51,525 nt of DNA from an uncultured Acetatifactor sp. Its GTDB lineage: Bacteria > Bacillota > Clostridia > Lachnospirales > Lachnospiraceae. The stretch lies in assembly GCA_910585015.1 (NCBI GenBank), contig CAJUCT010000007.1, forward strand, positions 1 through 51,525. The letters are read 5' to 3'. The position numbers and the translations under genes were made by a program. The notes under the pieces are model-generated. The model saw only the letters and a list, made by a program, of their open reading frames with translations. It was not told the origin of the DNA and made no database searches. Of the stretch, positions 38,314 to 47,746 are shown piece by piece (position 1 is the stretch's first letter; each line of letters opens with the position of its first letter).

Positions 38314-39018
38314 ATGTCATATTGTGTGAATTGCGGGGTGGAACTGGACGGCGCACTGGAGGAATGTCCTTTGTGCAACACGCCGGTGATCAATCCCAGA
38401 GAGCTTTCCAAACAGAAAAAACCATCTCCCTTTCCGGCGGAGAATGGGGCGGTGGAGACTATTCGGCGCAAGGATCTGGGCATATTGACCACCAGCATTC
38501 TGGGGGCTACGGCGGTGGCCTGCGGCCTGCTGAATTTACTGGTATTTACCGGGGTGGCCTGGTCCCTGGCTGTCATCGGCGCCTGTCTGCTGGTGTGGGT
38601 CATGATGATCCCGCTGGTCATTGACAGCCATCAGCCCATTTATCTCTCCCTCCTTTTTGACGGGGTGGCGGCGGGTCTGTACCTTTTTATGCTGAGCTTT
38701 CTTACCTCCGATCAGGGGTGGATGTGGGGACTGGGGCTTCCTATTGTACTCCTGGTGACGATCATAGCGGAACTGCTCACGGTGTGTATTCGAAACCTGC
38801 CAAGTTCCTTTTTGACCAATGCCCTGTATGTGGTAAATGCGGTGGGCCTGCTATGTCTGGGCCTGGAGATTCTGATAGATTTGTTTGTAATTGAACATAT
38901 TGCCCTGAGTTGGTCCGCGGTGGTACTGACAGTTATGGTCTGCGTGGATGCCATGCTGATCACGGTGCTGTCCAGAAGGCGTCTGCGCAACGAGGTACGC
39001 CGTAGACTACACTTCTAA
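38314..39018 (+). CDS. Zinc-ribbon membrane protein (DUF6320-like)
   Basis: 234 residues. An N-terminal zinc ribbon has Cys4, Cys7, Cys18 and Cys21 (MSYCVNCGVELDGALEECPL), followed by a hydrophilic linker (30-50) and six membrane helices to about 225, ending in a basic tail (RRRLRNEVRRRLHF). It resembles the DUF6320 family of Firmicutes, which has no known reaction. It lies 119 bases after the acyltransferase and before an esterase, so it may tether or present their lipid substrate. SD is TAGGAG. Confidence 0.7.
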   Translation: MSYCVNCGVELDGALEECPLCNTPVINPRELSKQKKPSPFPAENGAVETIRRKDLGILTTSILGATAVACGLLNLLVFTGVAWSLAVIGACLLVWVMMIPLVIDSHQPIYLSLLFDGVAAGLYLFMLSFLTSDQGWMWGLGLPIVLLVTIIAELLTVCIRNLPSSFLTNALYVVNAVGLLCLGLEILIDLFVIEHIALSWSAVVLTVMVCVDAMLITVLSRRRLRNEVRRRLHF

Positions 39019-39032
39019 GGCAAATATACCAA

Positions 39033-39267
39033 TGCGGAACTGAGGAGCGAAAAGACAGCATATCCCCGGAAAACGCGCTGATCAATATCCGGACGCCTGA
39101 AAGCGGCCGGATGTTGATCACCGGAGAGTGCGTTTGCAGGGGATATGCGGAACTGAGGAACGAAAAGACAGCATATCCCCGGAAAACGCGCTGATCAATA
39201 TCCGGACGCCTGAAAGCGGCCGGATGTTGATCACCGGAGAGTGCGTTTGCAGGGGATATGCGGAACT
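39033..39267 (+). repeat. Family A leader repeat, two identical tandem copies
   Basis: GCATATCCCC starts at 39058 and 39171 (period 113) and both units are almost base-for-base the same, ending in GCGGAACT (39148 and 39260). Each contains GATCAATATCCGG facing CCGGATGTTGATC. A further GCGGAACT precedes at 39033. The esterase SD (AGGAG, 39274) follows at once. Confidence 0.9.
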
Positions 39268-39282
39268 AAAATAGGAGAAGAA

Positions 39283-40185
39283 ATGGTAGAGAAGAAAGAG
39301 AACAGCCGCAATCAGCGTCTGATGCAGTTGGTCCGCAGGGTGCACGGTCTGGTGGAGAACCCGGACATAGAGAAGCACAGGCAGTCCCAGAACCATATCG
39401 GAGAGATCCTGGGCAACACCAAAGAAATCCATTACGAGGAGTTCCATATCGGGGAGATGGATGCCGAGTGGGTGTCGGTGAACCGCGCCCATATGAAAAA
39501 ATATGTGATCCTGTACTGTCATGGAGGGGGATATTCCACTGGCAGCCGCAAGTATGCCCGCACTCTGACCTCCAAACTGGCCTCCTCCACTTTTATGGAT
39601 GTGCTGTGCTTTGATTACCGGCTGGCCCCGGAGCATCCCTATCCGGCGGCGCTGGAGGATGCCTTGAAAGCATGGGATTATCTGATGCTGCTGGGCTATG
39701 GGGCCAGGGAGGTGATTGTGGCGGGAGATTCCGCCGGAGGAAATCTTGCCCTGTCCCTGGCGCTGAAACTGAAGGAGCAGAAGCGTTTGCTGCCCAGGGG
39801 GCTGGTGCTCATGTCCCCCTGGACAGACCTGACCTCTTCGGGGGAGTCTTTTCGGACACGGGCGGAGGTGGATCCGGTGCTCAATGCAGAGTATATTGAA
39901 CGGATGATTCTGGCCTATGCGGAAGGACAGGATCTGGAAGATCCGTTTGTCTCCCCGCTTTTTGGGGATCACAGGGAATTTCCGCCCGTCTTTGTCCAGG
40001 TGGGGGAGAACGAGATACTCTACAGCGATGCCCGGCGGCTGTATGTGCGGCTGCTGGAGGAACATGTCTCGGTAAAATTCGAGCATTTCAAGGGTATGTG
40101 GCATGTGTTCCAGATGTCTCCCTTTAAGACGGCCTATGAGGCCATGGATTCTATTGCGGATTTTATATATAGTATTTGCAGGTGA
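39283..40185 (+). CDS. Alpha/beta hydrolase, hormone-sensitive-lipase family
   Basis: 300 residues from ATG 39283 after AGGAGAAG; an in-frame ATG at 39241 lies inside the repeat and is not used in this model. The oxyanion motif is CHGGGY (79-84), the nucleophile elbow is AGDSAGG with Ser150, the catalytic Asp is probably in DPFVSPLFGD and His in GMWHVF near 277. It also has DYRLAPEHPYPAAL (111-124), typical of the family. It should hydrolyse short acyl esters. No signal peptide. As third gene of the acyltransferase trio it may remove the group that the first gene adds, or act on the same lipid. Confidence 0.88.
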   Translation: MVEKKENSRNQRLMQLVRRVHGLVENPDIEKHRQSQNHIGEILGNTKEIHYEEFHIGEMDAEWVSVNRAHMKKYVILYCHGGGYSTGSRKYARTLTSKLASSTFMDVLCFDYRLAPEHPYPAALEDALKAWDYLMLLGYGAREVIVAGDSAGGNLALSLALKLKEQKRLLPRGLVLMSPWTDLTSSGESFRTRAEVDPVLNAEYIERMILAYAEGQDLEDPFVSPLFGDHREFPPVFVQVGENEILYSDARRLYVRLLEEHVSVKFEHFKGMWHVFQMSPFKTAYEAMDSIADFIYSICR

Positions 40186-40309
40186 TGAATCTTCCATATG
40201 TCCCAAGGGCAGAGAATCCAGCGAAATTCTACCAGGCTGGATTCTTTTTTTGGAAAAAAGAAAAAGGATTTGGAGAAAAATTGCAGAATATAAGAAGTAG
40301 GAGAACAAT

Positions 40310-41362
40310 GTGACAGGATGCAGCCTGTACCACAGGCTGCGGAAAGGCATGGTGCAGATGACAATACGGGAGGGGTTGGAGCGTTGGGAGAAGGAGTATC
40401 TGAGTCCTTTTGCCACTTTGAGCATGGATTCCCAGGGCAGGGAGAGGAACGAGGAGCAGTGCGATATCCGACCGGTGTTCCAGCGGGACAGGGACAGAAT
40501 ACTGCACAGCAAGTCCTTTCGCAGGCTGAAGGATAAGACCCAAGTATTTTTGGCTCCGGAAGGGGATCATTACCGCACCCGCCTGACCCACACTCTGGAG
40601 GTATCCCAGAACGCCCGCACCATCGCCAAGGCGCTGAAGCTGAATGAGGAACTGGTGGAGGCCATTGCGCTGGGGCATGACCTGGGGCATACGCCCTTTG
40701 GTCATGCGGGGGAGAGAGCGCTTAACGATGTCTGTCCCTTCGGGTTTGAACACAGCCAGCAGAGTGTCCGCACTGTGGAACGGTTGGAGAAAAAAGGCCA
40801 GGGGCTGAACCTGACATACGAGGTGAGGGACGGGATCTTGAATCACCAGACCAGCGGCACCCCTCACACGCTGGAGGGAAAGATTGTACGGCTTTCCGAT
40901 AAGATTGCCTACATTCATCATGATATGGACGACGCCATACGGGGCGGAATCCTGACGGAAGCCGATGTGCCCAAAGAGATCGGCCAGGTCATTGGTTTTA
41001 CCACCGGCCAGCGGCTGGATCATTTCATCCATGATATCGTGATTCACAGTGTGAATCAGCCGGATATCCGTATGTCCCCTCCGGTGGAGGAGGCCATGAA
41101 AAAGCTGCGGAGTTTCATGTTCCAGCGGGTATATCAGAACCCGGTGGCCAAAGGGGAGGAAGGCAAGGCGGAGGCGCTGATCAAGACTCTCTATCAATAT
41201 TATCTGGGACATATTGACAAGCTGCCCAAGGAGTATCTGAATTTGATCTCGGAGGGTGAACCCAGGGAGAGGGTGGTCTGTGATTACATAGGGGCCATGA
41301 GCGATCGGTTTGCCATCTCCCAGTACGACGAGATATACATACCGAAGTCCTGGATTATATAG
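40310..41362 (+). CDS. dgt: dGTP triphosphohydrolase-like HD protein
   Basis: 350 residues from GTG 40310, which lies six bases after AGGAG; ATGs at 40349 and 40358 are closer to the usual family start but lack an SD of equal strength. HD motif: RLTHTLEV (His94), LGHDLGHTPFGHAGE (His123, Asp124), and DKIAYIHHDMDDA for the last Asp. FRRLKDKTQVF and HYRTRLTHT are typical of the Dgt family, which cleaves dNTPs to nucleosides and triphosphate. It lies 15 bases before dnaG, so both probably share a transcript, which links dNTP pool control with priming. Confidence 0.88.
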   Translation: MTGCSLYHRLRKGMVQMTIREGLERWEKEYLSPFATLSMDSQGRERNEEQCDIRPVFQRDRDRILHSKSFRRLKDKTQVFLAPEGDHYRTRLTHTLEVSQNARTIAKALKLNEELVEAIALGHDLGHTPFGHAGERALNDVCPFGFEHSQQSVRTVERLEKKGQGLNLTYEVRDGILNHQTSGTPHTLEGKIVRLSDKIAYIHHDMDDAIRGGILTEADVPKEIGQVIGFTTGQRLDHFIHDIVIHSVNQPDIRMSPPVEEAMKKLRSFMFQRVYQNPVAKGEEGKAEALIKTLYQYYLGHIDKLPKEYLNLISEGEPRERVVCDYIGAMSDRFAISQYDEIYIPKSWII

Positions 41363-41377
41363 TGTGAGGTATTTACA

Positions 41378-43150
41378 ATGTTTTATCCGGAAGAACTGGT
41401 GGAAGAAGTCAGGTTGAAAAACGACATTGTGGATGTGGTCTCCGGGTATGTCCGGCTGCAGAAAAAGGGCGCCAACCATTGGGGGTGCTGTCCCTTTCAC
41501 AATGAAAAGACACCTTCCTTTGCCGTCAACGGGGCCAAGCAGATGTATCATTGCTTCGGCTGCGGCGCGGGGGGCAATGTCTATACCTTTGTAATGAATT
41601 ATGAAAATTATACTTTTCCGGAGGCCGTGAAAATGCTGGCGCAGCGGGCAGGGGTTTCCCTGCCGGAGGCGGAGTACGACGAGGAGCAGAAGAAGAGGCA
41701 GAATCATCGCCAGCGGCTTTTGGATGTCAATAAGGAGGCGGCAACTTTTTTCTATTATCAGCTGCGCAGCCCCCAGGGGCAGGTGGGGTACCGCTACCTG
41801 GCGGATCGGGCCCTGTCCGATGAGACCATGCGCAAGTTCGGCCTGGGCTATGCGGGCAAAAGCGGCGCCGGTCTGATCCGGCATCTGAAACAGAAGGGCT
41901 TTGAGGACAAGCTGATCATCGAGGCGGGGCTGGGCAGTTACAGTGAGCGGACGGGGCTTTTGAGCCAGTTTTGGAACCGGGTGATGTATCCCATTCAAGA
42001 TATCCGTGGCAAGGTCATCGGTTTCGGGGGCCGTGTCATGGGGGAGGGGGAGCCCAAATATCTGAACTCCCCGGAAACTCCGATTTTTGATAAACGGCGC
42101 AATCTCTATGGGCTGAATTTCGCCCGGACGGCCAGAAGCGGCAATATTATACTCTGCGAGGGATACATGGATGTGATCGCCATGCACCAGGCTGGTTTTA
42201 CCCAGGCGGTGGCCTCCTTGGGAACCGCTTTTACCGCGGAGCAGGCGGCACTGCTGGGGCGCTACACGGACAACGTGCTGCTGGCCTACGACAGCGACGG
42301 CGCAGGGGTCAAGGCCGCTCTGCGGGGTATCGGTATCCTGCGGGACGCAGGGCTTTCCGGCAAGATCATCAACATGCACCCCTATAAAGACCCGGATGAA
42401 TTTATCAAGAACCGGGGCAGGGAGGCTTTCCGGGAGCGCATTGACCAGGCGGAGAACAGCTTTTTCTTTGAGATCCGTATGCTGGAAAGGGATTATGACC
42501 TGAAAGATCCGGAGTCCAAGACATTGTTTTACAAGGAGATCGCCAAGAAGCTCTGCGGTTTCTCCGTGGATGTGGAAAGGGAAAATTATCTGGAGGCCAT
42601 AGCGGAGAAATACCATATCGGTTTTGAAAACCTGCGCAGGCTGGTGGGCAGCTTCGCCATGCAGACCGGCCTGGACAAGCCCTCGGAGAGGCCCAAGTCC
42701 GGTCTGCAGCCTAAGAATACGCCCCAGGAGAGCAACAGGCGTTCCCAGAGGCTGCTGCTTACCTGGATAGTGGACGATCCGGCGATTTATCCAAAGATTG
42801 CCCGCTATGTGGGCCCGGAGGATTTCACCGAGGAACTGTACCGGCAGGTGGCGGAAAGGCTGTTTCAGGATCTGGAGGCGGGACAGTACCAGCCGGCGGC
42901 CATTATAAGCATGTTCCAGGACCAGGAGGAGCAGCGCCGGGTGGCGGAACTGTTTAACACGAATTTACCCCAGCTAAATACCAGGCAGGAGCGGGAGAAA
43001 GCCCTGCATGATATTTTATATGCAGTGAAAAAGAACAGCTATGAGCAGTTGACCATGCAGCTTGGCTCGGACGTGAATGCGCTGGGCAGGGTGGTTTCAG
43101 GCAAGAAAGCTTTGGAAGAACTGGCTAAAACGCATATTTCACTGGAATGA
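41378..43150 (+). CDS. dnaG: DNA primase
   Basis: 590 residues. The CHC2 zinc finger is formed by Cys38, His41, Cys59 and Cys62 (CCPFHNEKTPSFAVNG; MYHCFGCGAGGN). The TOPRIM core starts with ILCEGYMDVIAMHQ (catalytic Glu near 260), followed by LLAYDSDGAG. The C-terminal region (about 440-590) is the helicase-binding domain. It makes RNA primers for lagging-strand synthesis with DnaB. The order dgt-dnaG-rpoD-trmK is the expected macromolecular synthesis arrangement of Clostridia. Confidence 0.97.
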   Translation: MFYPEELVEEVRLKNDIVDVVSGYVRLQKKGANHWGCCPFHNEKTPSFAVNGAKQMYHCFGCGAGGNVYTFVMNYENYTFPEAVKMLAQRAGVSLPEAEYDEEQKKRQNHRQRLLDVNKEAATFFYYQLRSPQGQVGYRYLADRALSDETMRKFGLGYAGKSGAGLIRHLKQKGFEDKLIIEAGLGSYSERTGLLSQFWNRVMYPIQDIRGKVIGFGGRVMGEGEPKYLNSPETPIFDKRRNLYGLNFARTARSGNIILCEGYMDVIAMHQAGFTQAVASLGTAFTAEQAALLGRYTDNVLLAYDSDGAGVKAALRGIGILRDAGLSGKIINMHPYKDPDEFIKNRGREAFRERIDQAENSFFFEIRMLERDYDLKDPESKTLFYKEIAKKLCGFSVDVERENYLEAIAEKYHIGFENLRRLVGSFAMQTGLDKPSERPKSGLQPKNTPQESNRRSQRLLLTWIVDDPAIYPKIARYVGPEDFTEELYRQVAERLFQDLEAGQYQPAAIISMFQDQEEQRRVAELFNTNLPQLNTRQEREKALHDILYAVKKNSYEQLTMQLGSDVNALGRVVSGKKALEELAKTHISLE

Positions 43151-43238
43151 TGTCGATACTAGTGTACTGATATATTCGCTTTGGGAGGAATGCGGATGTG
43201 TTGGCACACTGATACCCAACAGAAAGGAAACCGTAAGG

Positions 43239-44354
43239 ATGGATGAAAACACACAGGCACGTTTTGAGGAGAAGATGAAGAATCTCTTAGCGATGGCCAA
43301 GAAAAAGAAAAACGTATTGGAGTATCAGGAGATCAATGACTTTTTCTCAGATATGACTCTGGAGGAGGATCAGTTTGATCGGATTCTGGAGACTTTGGAG
43401 CAGAATAATGTGGATGTACTGCGCATCACCGATGACGATGATGTGGATGATGAAGAGATCCTGTTGTCCGCGGAGGAAGAGGATCTGGATATGGAGAATC
43501 TGGATCTGTCCATACCGGACAGCATCAGCATAGAGGATCCGGTTCGTATGTACTTAAAGGAGATCGGCAAGGTGCCTCTGCTGTCTGCGGAGGAGGAGAT
43601 CGAACTGGCCAAGAAGATGGAACTGGGTGATCAGGAGGCCAAAAAGCGGCTGGCGGAGGCTAACCTGCGTCTGGTGGTCAGCATTGCCAAGCGTTATGTG
43701 GGGCGGGGAATGTTATTTCTGGACCTGATCCAGGAGGGCAATCTGGGCCTGATCAAGGCCGTAGAAAAATTTGATTACCGCAAGGGATACAAGTTTTCTA
43801 CCTATGCTACCTGGTGGATCCGCCAGGCCATCACCAGAGCCATTGCGGATCAGGCCAGAACCATCCGTATTCCGGTGCATATGGTGGAGACTATCAACAA
43901 GCTGATCCGCGTCAGCCGTCAGCTTTTGCAGGAATTGGGGCGTGAACCTTCCCCCGAGGAGATTGCGGAAGAGATGAATATGCCTGTGGACCGGGTGCGG
44001 GAGATCATGAAGATCAGCCAGGAGCCGGTGTCCCTGGAAACCCCCATCGGTGAGGAAGAGGACAGCCACCTGGGAGATTTCCTCCCGGACGACAATGTGC
44101 CCGTGCCTGCGGACGCGGCGGCTTTCACACTGTTAAAGGAACAGCTGGTGGAGGTGCTGGGCACCCTGACAGAGCGGGAGCAGAAGGTGCTGCGCCTGCG
44201 TTTTGGACTGGATGACGGTCGTGCCCGCACTCTGGAAGAAGTGGGCAAGGAGTTCAATGTGACCCGTGAGAGAATCCGCCAGATCGAGGCTAAGGCTCTG
44301 CGCAAACTGCGTCATCCCAGCCGCAGCCGCAAGCTCAAGGATTATCTGGACTGA
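43239..44354 (+). CDS. rpoD: RNA polymerase primary sigma factor
   Basis: 371 residues from ATG 43239 (DENTQARFEEKMKNLL), after AAAGGA at 43223-43228. Region 1.1 is short and acidic, with region 1.2 at SIEDPVRMYLKEIGKVPLL. Regions 2.1-2.4 contain RYVGRGMLFLDLIQEGNLGL and FSTYATWWIRQAITRAI (the -10 recognition helix). Region 4.2 is TLEEVGKEFNVTRERIRQIE (the -35 helix). Full length for a clostridial SigA (RpoD). It matches the many TTGACA/TATAAT promoters in this window. Stop codon overlaps the next start (TGATG at 44352). Confidence 0.97.
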   Translation: MDENTQARFEEKMKNLLAMAKKKKNVLEYQEINDFFSDMTLEEDQFDRILETLEQNNVDVLRITDDDDVDDEEILLSAEEEDLDMENLDLSIPDSISIEDPVRMYLKEIGKVPLLSAEEEIELAKKMELGDQEAKKRLAEANLRLVVSIAKRYVGRGMLFLDLIQEGNLGLIKAVEKFDYRKGYKFSTYATWWIRQAITRAIADQARTIRIPVHMVETINKLIRVSRQLLQELGREPSPEEIAEEMNMPVDRVREIMKISQEPVSLETPIGEEEDSHLGDFLPDDNVPVPADAAAFTLLKEQLVEVLGTLTEREQKVLRLRFGLDDGRARTLEEVGKEFNVTRERIRQIEAKALRKLRHPSRSRKLKDYLD

Positions 44355-45175
44355 TGGGGAATAAAGTGGTGTTGTCCGCCCGGATGTTGGCGCTGACCGA
44401 TATGGTCACTGCCGGAAATCGGGTCTGTGACGTGGGCTGTGATCACGGCTGGGTGTCCATCTATCTGGTACAGCAGGGGATCAGTCCCAGGGTGCTGGCC
44501 ATGGATGTGCGGCAGGGGCCTTTATCCCGGGCACAGGAGAATATACGGCAGCAGGGAGTGGAGGCATACATAGAGACCCGGCTTTCCGACGGCGTGACAG
44601 CGCTTGGAGCCGGAGAGGCGGACACCATGATCTGCGCAGGCATGGGCGGCAGGCTGATGCAGAGGATACTGGAAGAGGGCAGGGAAAAACTGGAGGCCAT
44701 GGAGTTGATTCTGCAGCCCCAGTCGGAGATTTCCGGGTTTCGTGCCTATCTGCGGCAGGCGGGCTATGTGACTTTGGCGGAGAACATGGTGTATGAGGAC
44801 GGAAAATACTATCCCATGATGAAGGTGGCCGTGGGAAATCGGCGCTGCGTGGGCTTGGAAACGGAGAAACCGGAGCAAAAGACAGGTTCTGGGATGGATG
44901 TCCTGAAGGAGGCAGAGCGGAGAGAGGCTGCGGAAGGACTGGCTGTGTGCAGTGCAGACAGTGTGAGATTACAGGATTGCTTTGGAGGGCTGCTGCTTGC
45001 CGGGTGTCACCCGGTACTGAGACAGTATCTGCTGCATGAGCAGCAGAGCAGTCAGTACATATTGGAGCAGCTAAAGAAAAATGCCGCAGGAGGTGACAGG
45101 ACCATGCAGCGCATCCGGGAACTGGAGGAAGAGCAGCGGCTTATTTGCCTGGCGCTGGAGTTGTACAGGTTGTAG
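44354..45175 (+). CDS. trmK: tRNA (adenine(22)-N1)-methyltransferase
   Basis: 273 residues; the ATG overlaps the rpoD stop, so translation is coupled. The SAM-binding motif is CDVGCDHGWVSIYL (24-37), with the AGMGGRLMQRIL motif near 96-107 and ILQPQSEISGFRAYL (117-131), all typical of TrmK. It methylates A22 in the D-loop of tRNAs. The domain after 160 is a coiled coil that grips tRNA. It is longer than Bacillus TrmK (about 240) mainly by an insertion near 175-205. Confidence 0.92.
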   Translation: MGNKVVLSARMLALTDMVTAGNRVCDVGCDHGWVSIYLVQQGISPRVLAMDVRQGPLSRAQENIRQQGVEAYIETRLSDGVTALGAGEADTMICAGMGGRLMQRILEEGREKLEAMELILQPQSEISGFRAYLRQAGYVTLAENMVYEDGKYYPMMKVAVGNRRCVGLETEKPEQKTGSGMDVLKEAERREAAEGLAVCSADSVRLQDCFGGLLLAGCHPVLRQYLLHEQQSSQYILEQLKKNAAGGDRTMQRIRELEEEQRLICLALELYRL

Positions 45176-45254
45176 GGAACATGCGGAACTCTACGCCCTA
45201 AAGCGGCCTGTCATGGCTCACCGGTTTGTGTGCTTGTAGGGAACATGCGGAACT
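45175..45254 (+). repeat. Family A leader repeat (single short copy)
   Basis: GGGAACATGCGGAACT occurs at 45175-45190 and again at 45239-45254; the intervening part has AAGCGGCCTGTCATGGCTCACC like other copies. The first arm overlaps the last base of the trmK stop codon. The SD AGAAAGGGG follows at 45261. Confidence 0.8.
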
Positions 45255-45277
45255 CTAATAAGAAAGGGGCATTGAAG

Positions 45278-46930
45278 ATGAAAATAGAGGTATTGGGAGA
45301 GGTAAAGGAATTTTCGCAGGGGATTACTTACGAACAGATTGCACAGCAGTACCAGGAGCAATATGGAGGCTTGATTGCCCTGGTCAGCGCGGACGGCAAA
45401 CTCAGGGAACTGTTTAAACATGCGAACAAGGACTGCAAGCTGACCTTTTTTACCCTGAAAGACGCGGTGGGGCACAAGACCTATGTGCGCTCAGCCACCA
45501 TGCTGTGTCTGAAGGCCATCTATGACACCATGGGCGAGAAGGCGGCTGCCCTGTGCCGGCTGGAGTTTGCGGTGGGCAATGGTACATACATCAGCACCGG
45601 CGGAGAGATTGCCGCCACCAGAGAAAACGCGGAACGGATCAAGGCCAGGATGGATGAACTGCAGGCTATGGCCATGCCCTTCCACAAGAAGTCCTATCCC
45701 CTGGACGAGGCCATAGAACTGTTCCGATCAAAAGGCATGACAGGCAAGACGGAGTTGTTCCGTTATCGCCGCAGTTCCTTTGTAAATGTCTATGAGATGG
45801 ACGGCTATTATGACTATTATTACGGATTTATGCTGCCCAATGCAGGCTATGTGAAATGGTATGATCTGCAGGCTTATGACGAGGGCTTTATGTTAGTTTT
45901 GCCGGATCAAAAGGATCCCACACAGTTAAAGCCTCTGGTGGAGAGAAGAAAACTGTTCGAGACATTGAAGGCTTCTGCCCGGTGGGGACATGAGATCGGC
46001 ATTGAGACCGTGGGTGAATTGAATGATCAGATATGCAGCGGTTCCATCAGCGACCTGATTTTGGTGCAGGAGGCGGAGCAGGAGCGGAAGATCAGTGAGA
46101 TTGCCAGGGAGATCGCGTCCCGACAGGGCGTGAAATTCATTATGATTGCGGGTCCCTCCTCCTCGGGGAAAACCAGTCTGTCCCACAGGCTGTCCATTCA
46201 GCTGCGGACGCTGGGTATGACGCCTCACCCGGTGGCTCTGGACAACTATTTTGTGAACCGGGAAGACACGCCGCTGGACGAGAACGGCGATTACAACTTT
46301 GAATGTCTGGAGGCCATTGACGTAAAGCGGTTCAACGACGATATGATCAAGCTGCTGAACGGAGAACGGGTGGAGATTCCTGAATTTAACTTTAAGGTTG
46401 GCCGCAGGGAGTACAACGGCAATTATATGCAGCTGGGCAAGGAGGATGTGCTTGTCATCGAGGGCATCCACGGCTTGAATCCCAAGATGAGTTACGCCCT
46501 GCCGGAGGAGAGCAAGTATAAGATTTATATCAGCGCATTGATCAATCTCAATGTGGATGCCCACAACCGGATTCCCACCACAGATGGGCGGCTGCTGCGC
46601 AGGCTGGTGCGGGATGCCAGGACCAGGGGAGCCTCCGCCCAGAGAACCATCCAGATGTGGCCCTCCGTGCGCCGGGGAGAGGAGGAGTATATTTTCCCCT
46701 TCCAGGAGGAGGCGGATGTGATGTTCAACTCCGCTACGATCTATGAACTGGCAGCGCTGAAGCAGTACGCGGAGCCGCTTCTGTTCCATATCGAGAAGAA
46801 CCAGCCGGAGTACTATGAAGCCAAGCGGCTGCTTAAGTTTTTGGAGTATTTTCTGGGCATCAGCAGCGAGGAATTGCCCAAAAATTCCATATGCAGGGAG
46901 TTTGTAGGGGGAAGCTGCTTCAGGGTATAA
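45278..46930 (+). CDS. Uridine-kinase-like P-loop protein with N-terminal TGS/ThrRS-like domains
   Basis: 550 residues from ATG 45278 after AGAAAGGGG; longer in-frame starts run into the repeat. Residues 1-60 are a TGS-like domain (EVKEFSQGITYEQIAQQYQE), and residues 65-200 resemble the editing-domain-like part of threonyl-tRNA synthetase (HKKSYPLDEAIELFRSKGM). The kinase part starts at about 285: Walker A is GPSSSGKTS (about 291-299), followed by VALDNYFVNREDTP, VLVIEGIHGLNP and RLLRRLVRDARTRG, as in uridine/phosphoribulokinases. The family is common in Clostridia and is thought to be a nucleoside kinase; the acceptor is not certain. It follows trmK by 102 bases. Confidence 0.85.
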   Translation: MKIEVLGEVKEFSQGITYEQIAQQYQEQYGGLIALVSADGKLRELFKHANKDCKLTFFTLKDAVGHKTYVRSATMLCLKAIYDTMGEKAAALCRLEFAVGNGTYISTGGEIAATRENAERIKARMDELQAMAMPFHKKSYPLDEAIELFRSKGMTGKTELFRYRRSSFVNVYEMDGYYDYYYGFMLPNAGYVKWYDLQAYDEGFMLVLPDQKDPTQLKPLVERRKLFETLKASARWGHEIGIETVGELNDQICSGSISDLILVQEAEQERKISEIAREIASRQGVKFIMIAGPSSSGKTSLSHRLSIQLRTLGMTPHPVALDNYFVNREDTPLDENGDYNFECLEAIDVKRFNDDMIKLLNGERVEIPEFNFKVGRREYNGNYMQLGKEDVLVIEGIHGLNPKMSYALPEESKYKIYISALINLNVDAHNRIPTTDGRLLRRLVRDARTRGASAQRTIQMWPSVRRGEEEYIFPFQEEADVMFNSATIYELAALKQYAEPLLFHIEKNQPEYYEAKRLLKFLEYFLGISSEELPKNSICREFVGGSCFRV

Positions 46931-46960
46931 CGTATATAAAGAGAATGAGCAGATATAAAC

Positions 46961-47019
46961 GGCGGCAGCCATGGAAGAAAGATGTATTTTCCGTGGCTGC
47001 CGCCATTTGTCATTTTTTC
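46961..47019 (+). terminator. Rho-independent terminator
   Basis: GGCGGCAGCCA (46961-46971) pairs with TGGCTGCCGCC (46994-47004), followed by ATTTGTCATTTTTT. It ends the kinase transcript. The region to 47310 then holds the half family C repeat and the rnpB promoter, and no gene. Confidence 0.85.
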
Positions 47020-47070
47020 ACCTCTCTGTTGGAAATCACCGTTTTCCTTCTTTTTTGTTTCCAAGCCCGC

Positions 47071-47126
47071 TTTTGCATATATGGATCATCCACGTCACTT
47101 GCGGAGAACGTTTTACAATTGCCTAT
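47071..47126. repeat. Family C repeat, half copy
   Basis: TTTTGCATATATGGATCATC, CCACGTCACTTGCGGAG and TTTTACAATTGCCTA match the right half of the full palindrome at 32135-32276 in the same orientation. Confidence 0.7.
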
Positions 47127-47271
47127 ATTTGTGAGACAGAAAGCAGCAGAAAGAATAATGAGGCTGATATTCTTTCTGCTGTTGCATTTACATTTCTATC
47201 CGGCGCCCATGCTTTCTCTTCAGCTGGAAACGCTTCATCTTCTGCAATCCATCAAGATTTTTCAATGGGAG

Positions 47272-47300
47272 TTGCGGAACTTACCGATTTGTGATAAGAT
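47272..47300 (+). promoter_or_regulatory. Promoter of rnpB
   Basis: TTGCGG (47272-47277), 17-base spacer, TAAGAT (47295-47300), 11 bases before the RNA 5' end. Confidence 0.65.
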
Positions 47301-47310
47301 CTAAAAAGGT

Positions 47311-47663
47311 AAGTAGGACAGGCGATCGCAGCCACGCAGCGTGGGTGAGGAAAGTCCGGGCTTCACAGGGCAGGATGCCGGATAACGTCCGGTGGAGGCG
47401 ACTCCAAGGCCAGTGCAACAGAGATATACCGCCCGGGGGTAATTGCGGGTCAATTACCTTCGGGTAAGGGTGGAAAGGCAGCTTAAGAGACTACCGTCCG
47501 TCTGGTAACAGGCGGAGCCATGTAAACCCCATCCGAAGCAAGACCAAAACGAAAGCTACAGGCTTGCCCGGCCTGCTTTCAGGTAGGTCGCTGGAGGCAC
47601 CTGGCAACAGGTGTCCTAGATAGATGATCGCTCAACGACATAACCCGGCTTATCGTCCTGCTT
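47311..47663 (+). ncRNA. rnpB: RNase P RNA, class A
   Basis: About 353 bases. P1 is AAGTAGGAC (47311-47319) with GTCCTGCTT (47655-47663). Conserved blocks are GAGGAAAGTCCGGGCT (CR-I), AGAGACTACCG (CR region near 47485), GAAGCAAGACC, and the 3' AGATAGATGATCGCT...ACATAACCCGGCTTATCG. This is the catalytic RNA that trims tRNA 5' ends with the RnpA protein. Confidence 0.96.
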
Positions 47664-47708
47664 ATTTTATAGTAAATGATAGTAGAAATTTCAATGTCGT
47701 TTACTATC

Positions 47709-47746
47709 AATCCCAGTATTTATAATGAATACTGGGATTTTGTTTT
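47709..47746 (+). terminator. Terminator of rnpB
   Basis: AATCCCAGTATT (47709-47720) pairs perfectly with AATACTGGGATT (47728-47739), followed by TTGTTTT. Confidence 0.85.

Noticed and set aside
39058..39267. Tandem near-identical units that could suggest a CRISPR array
   Set aside because: Only two units, no unique spacers, and each unit is internally palindromic over its full length; it belongs to the family A leader repeats.
40229..42616. A 795-codon minus-strand open frame
   Set aside because: It lies opposite dgt and dnaG, which show full motif sets; the minus translation is His/Leu/Gln-rich antisense without domains.
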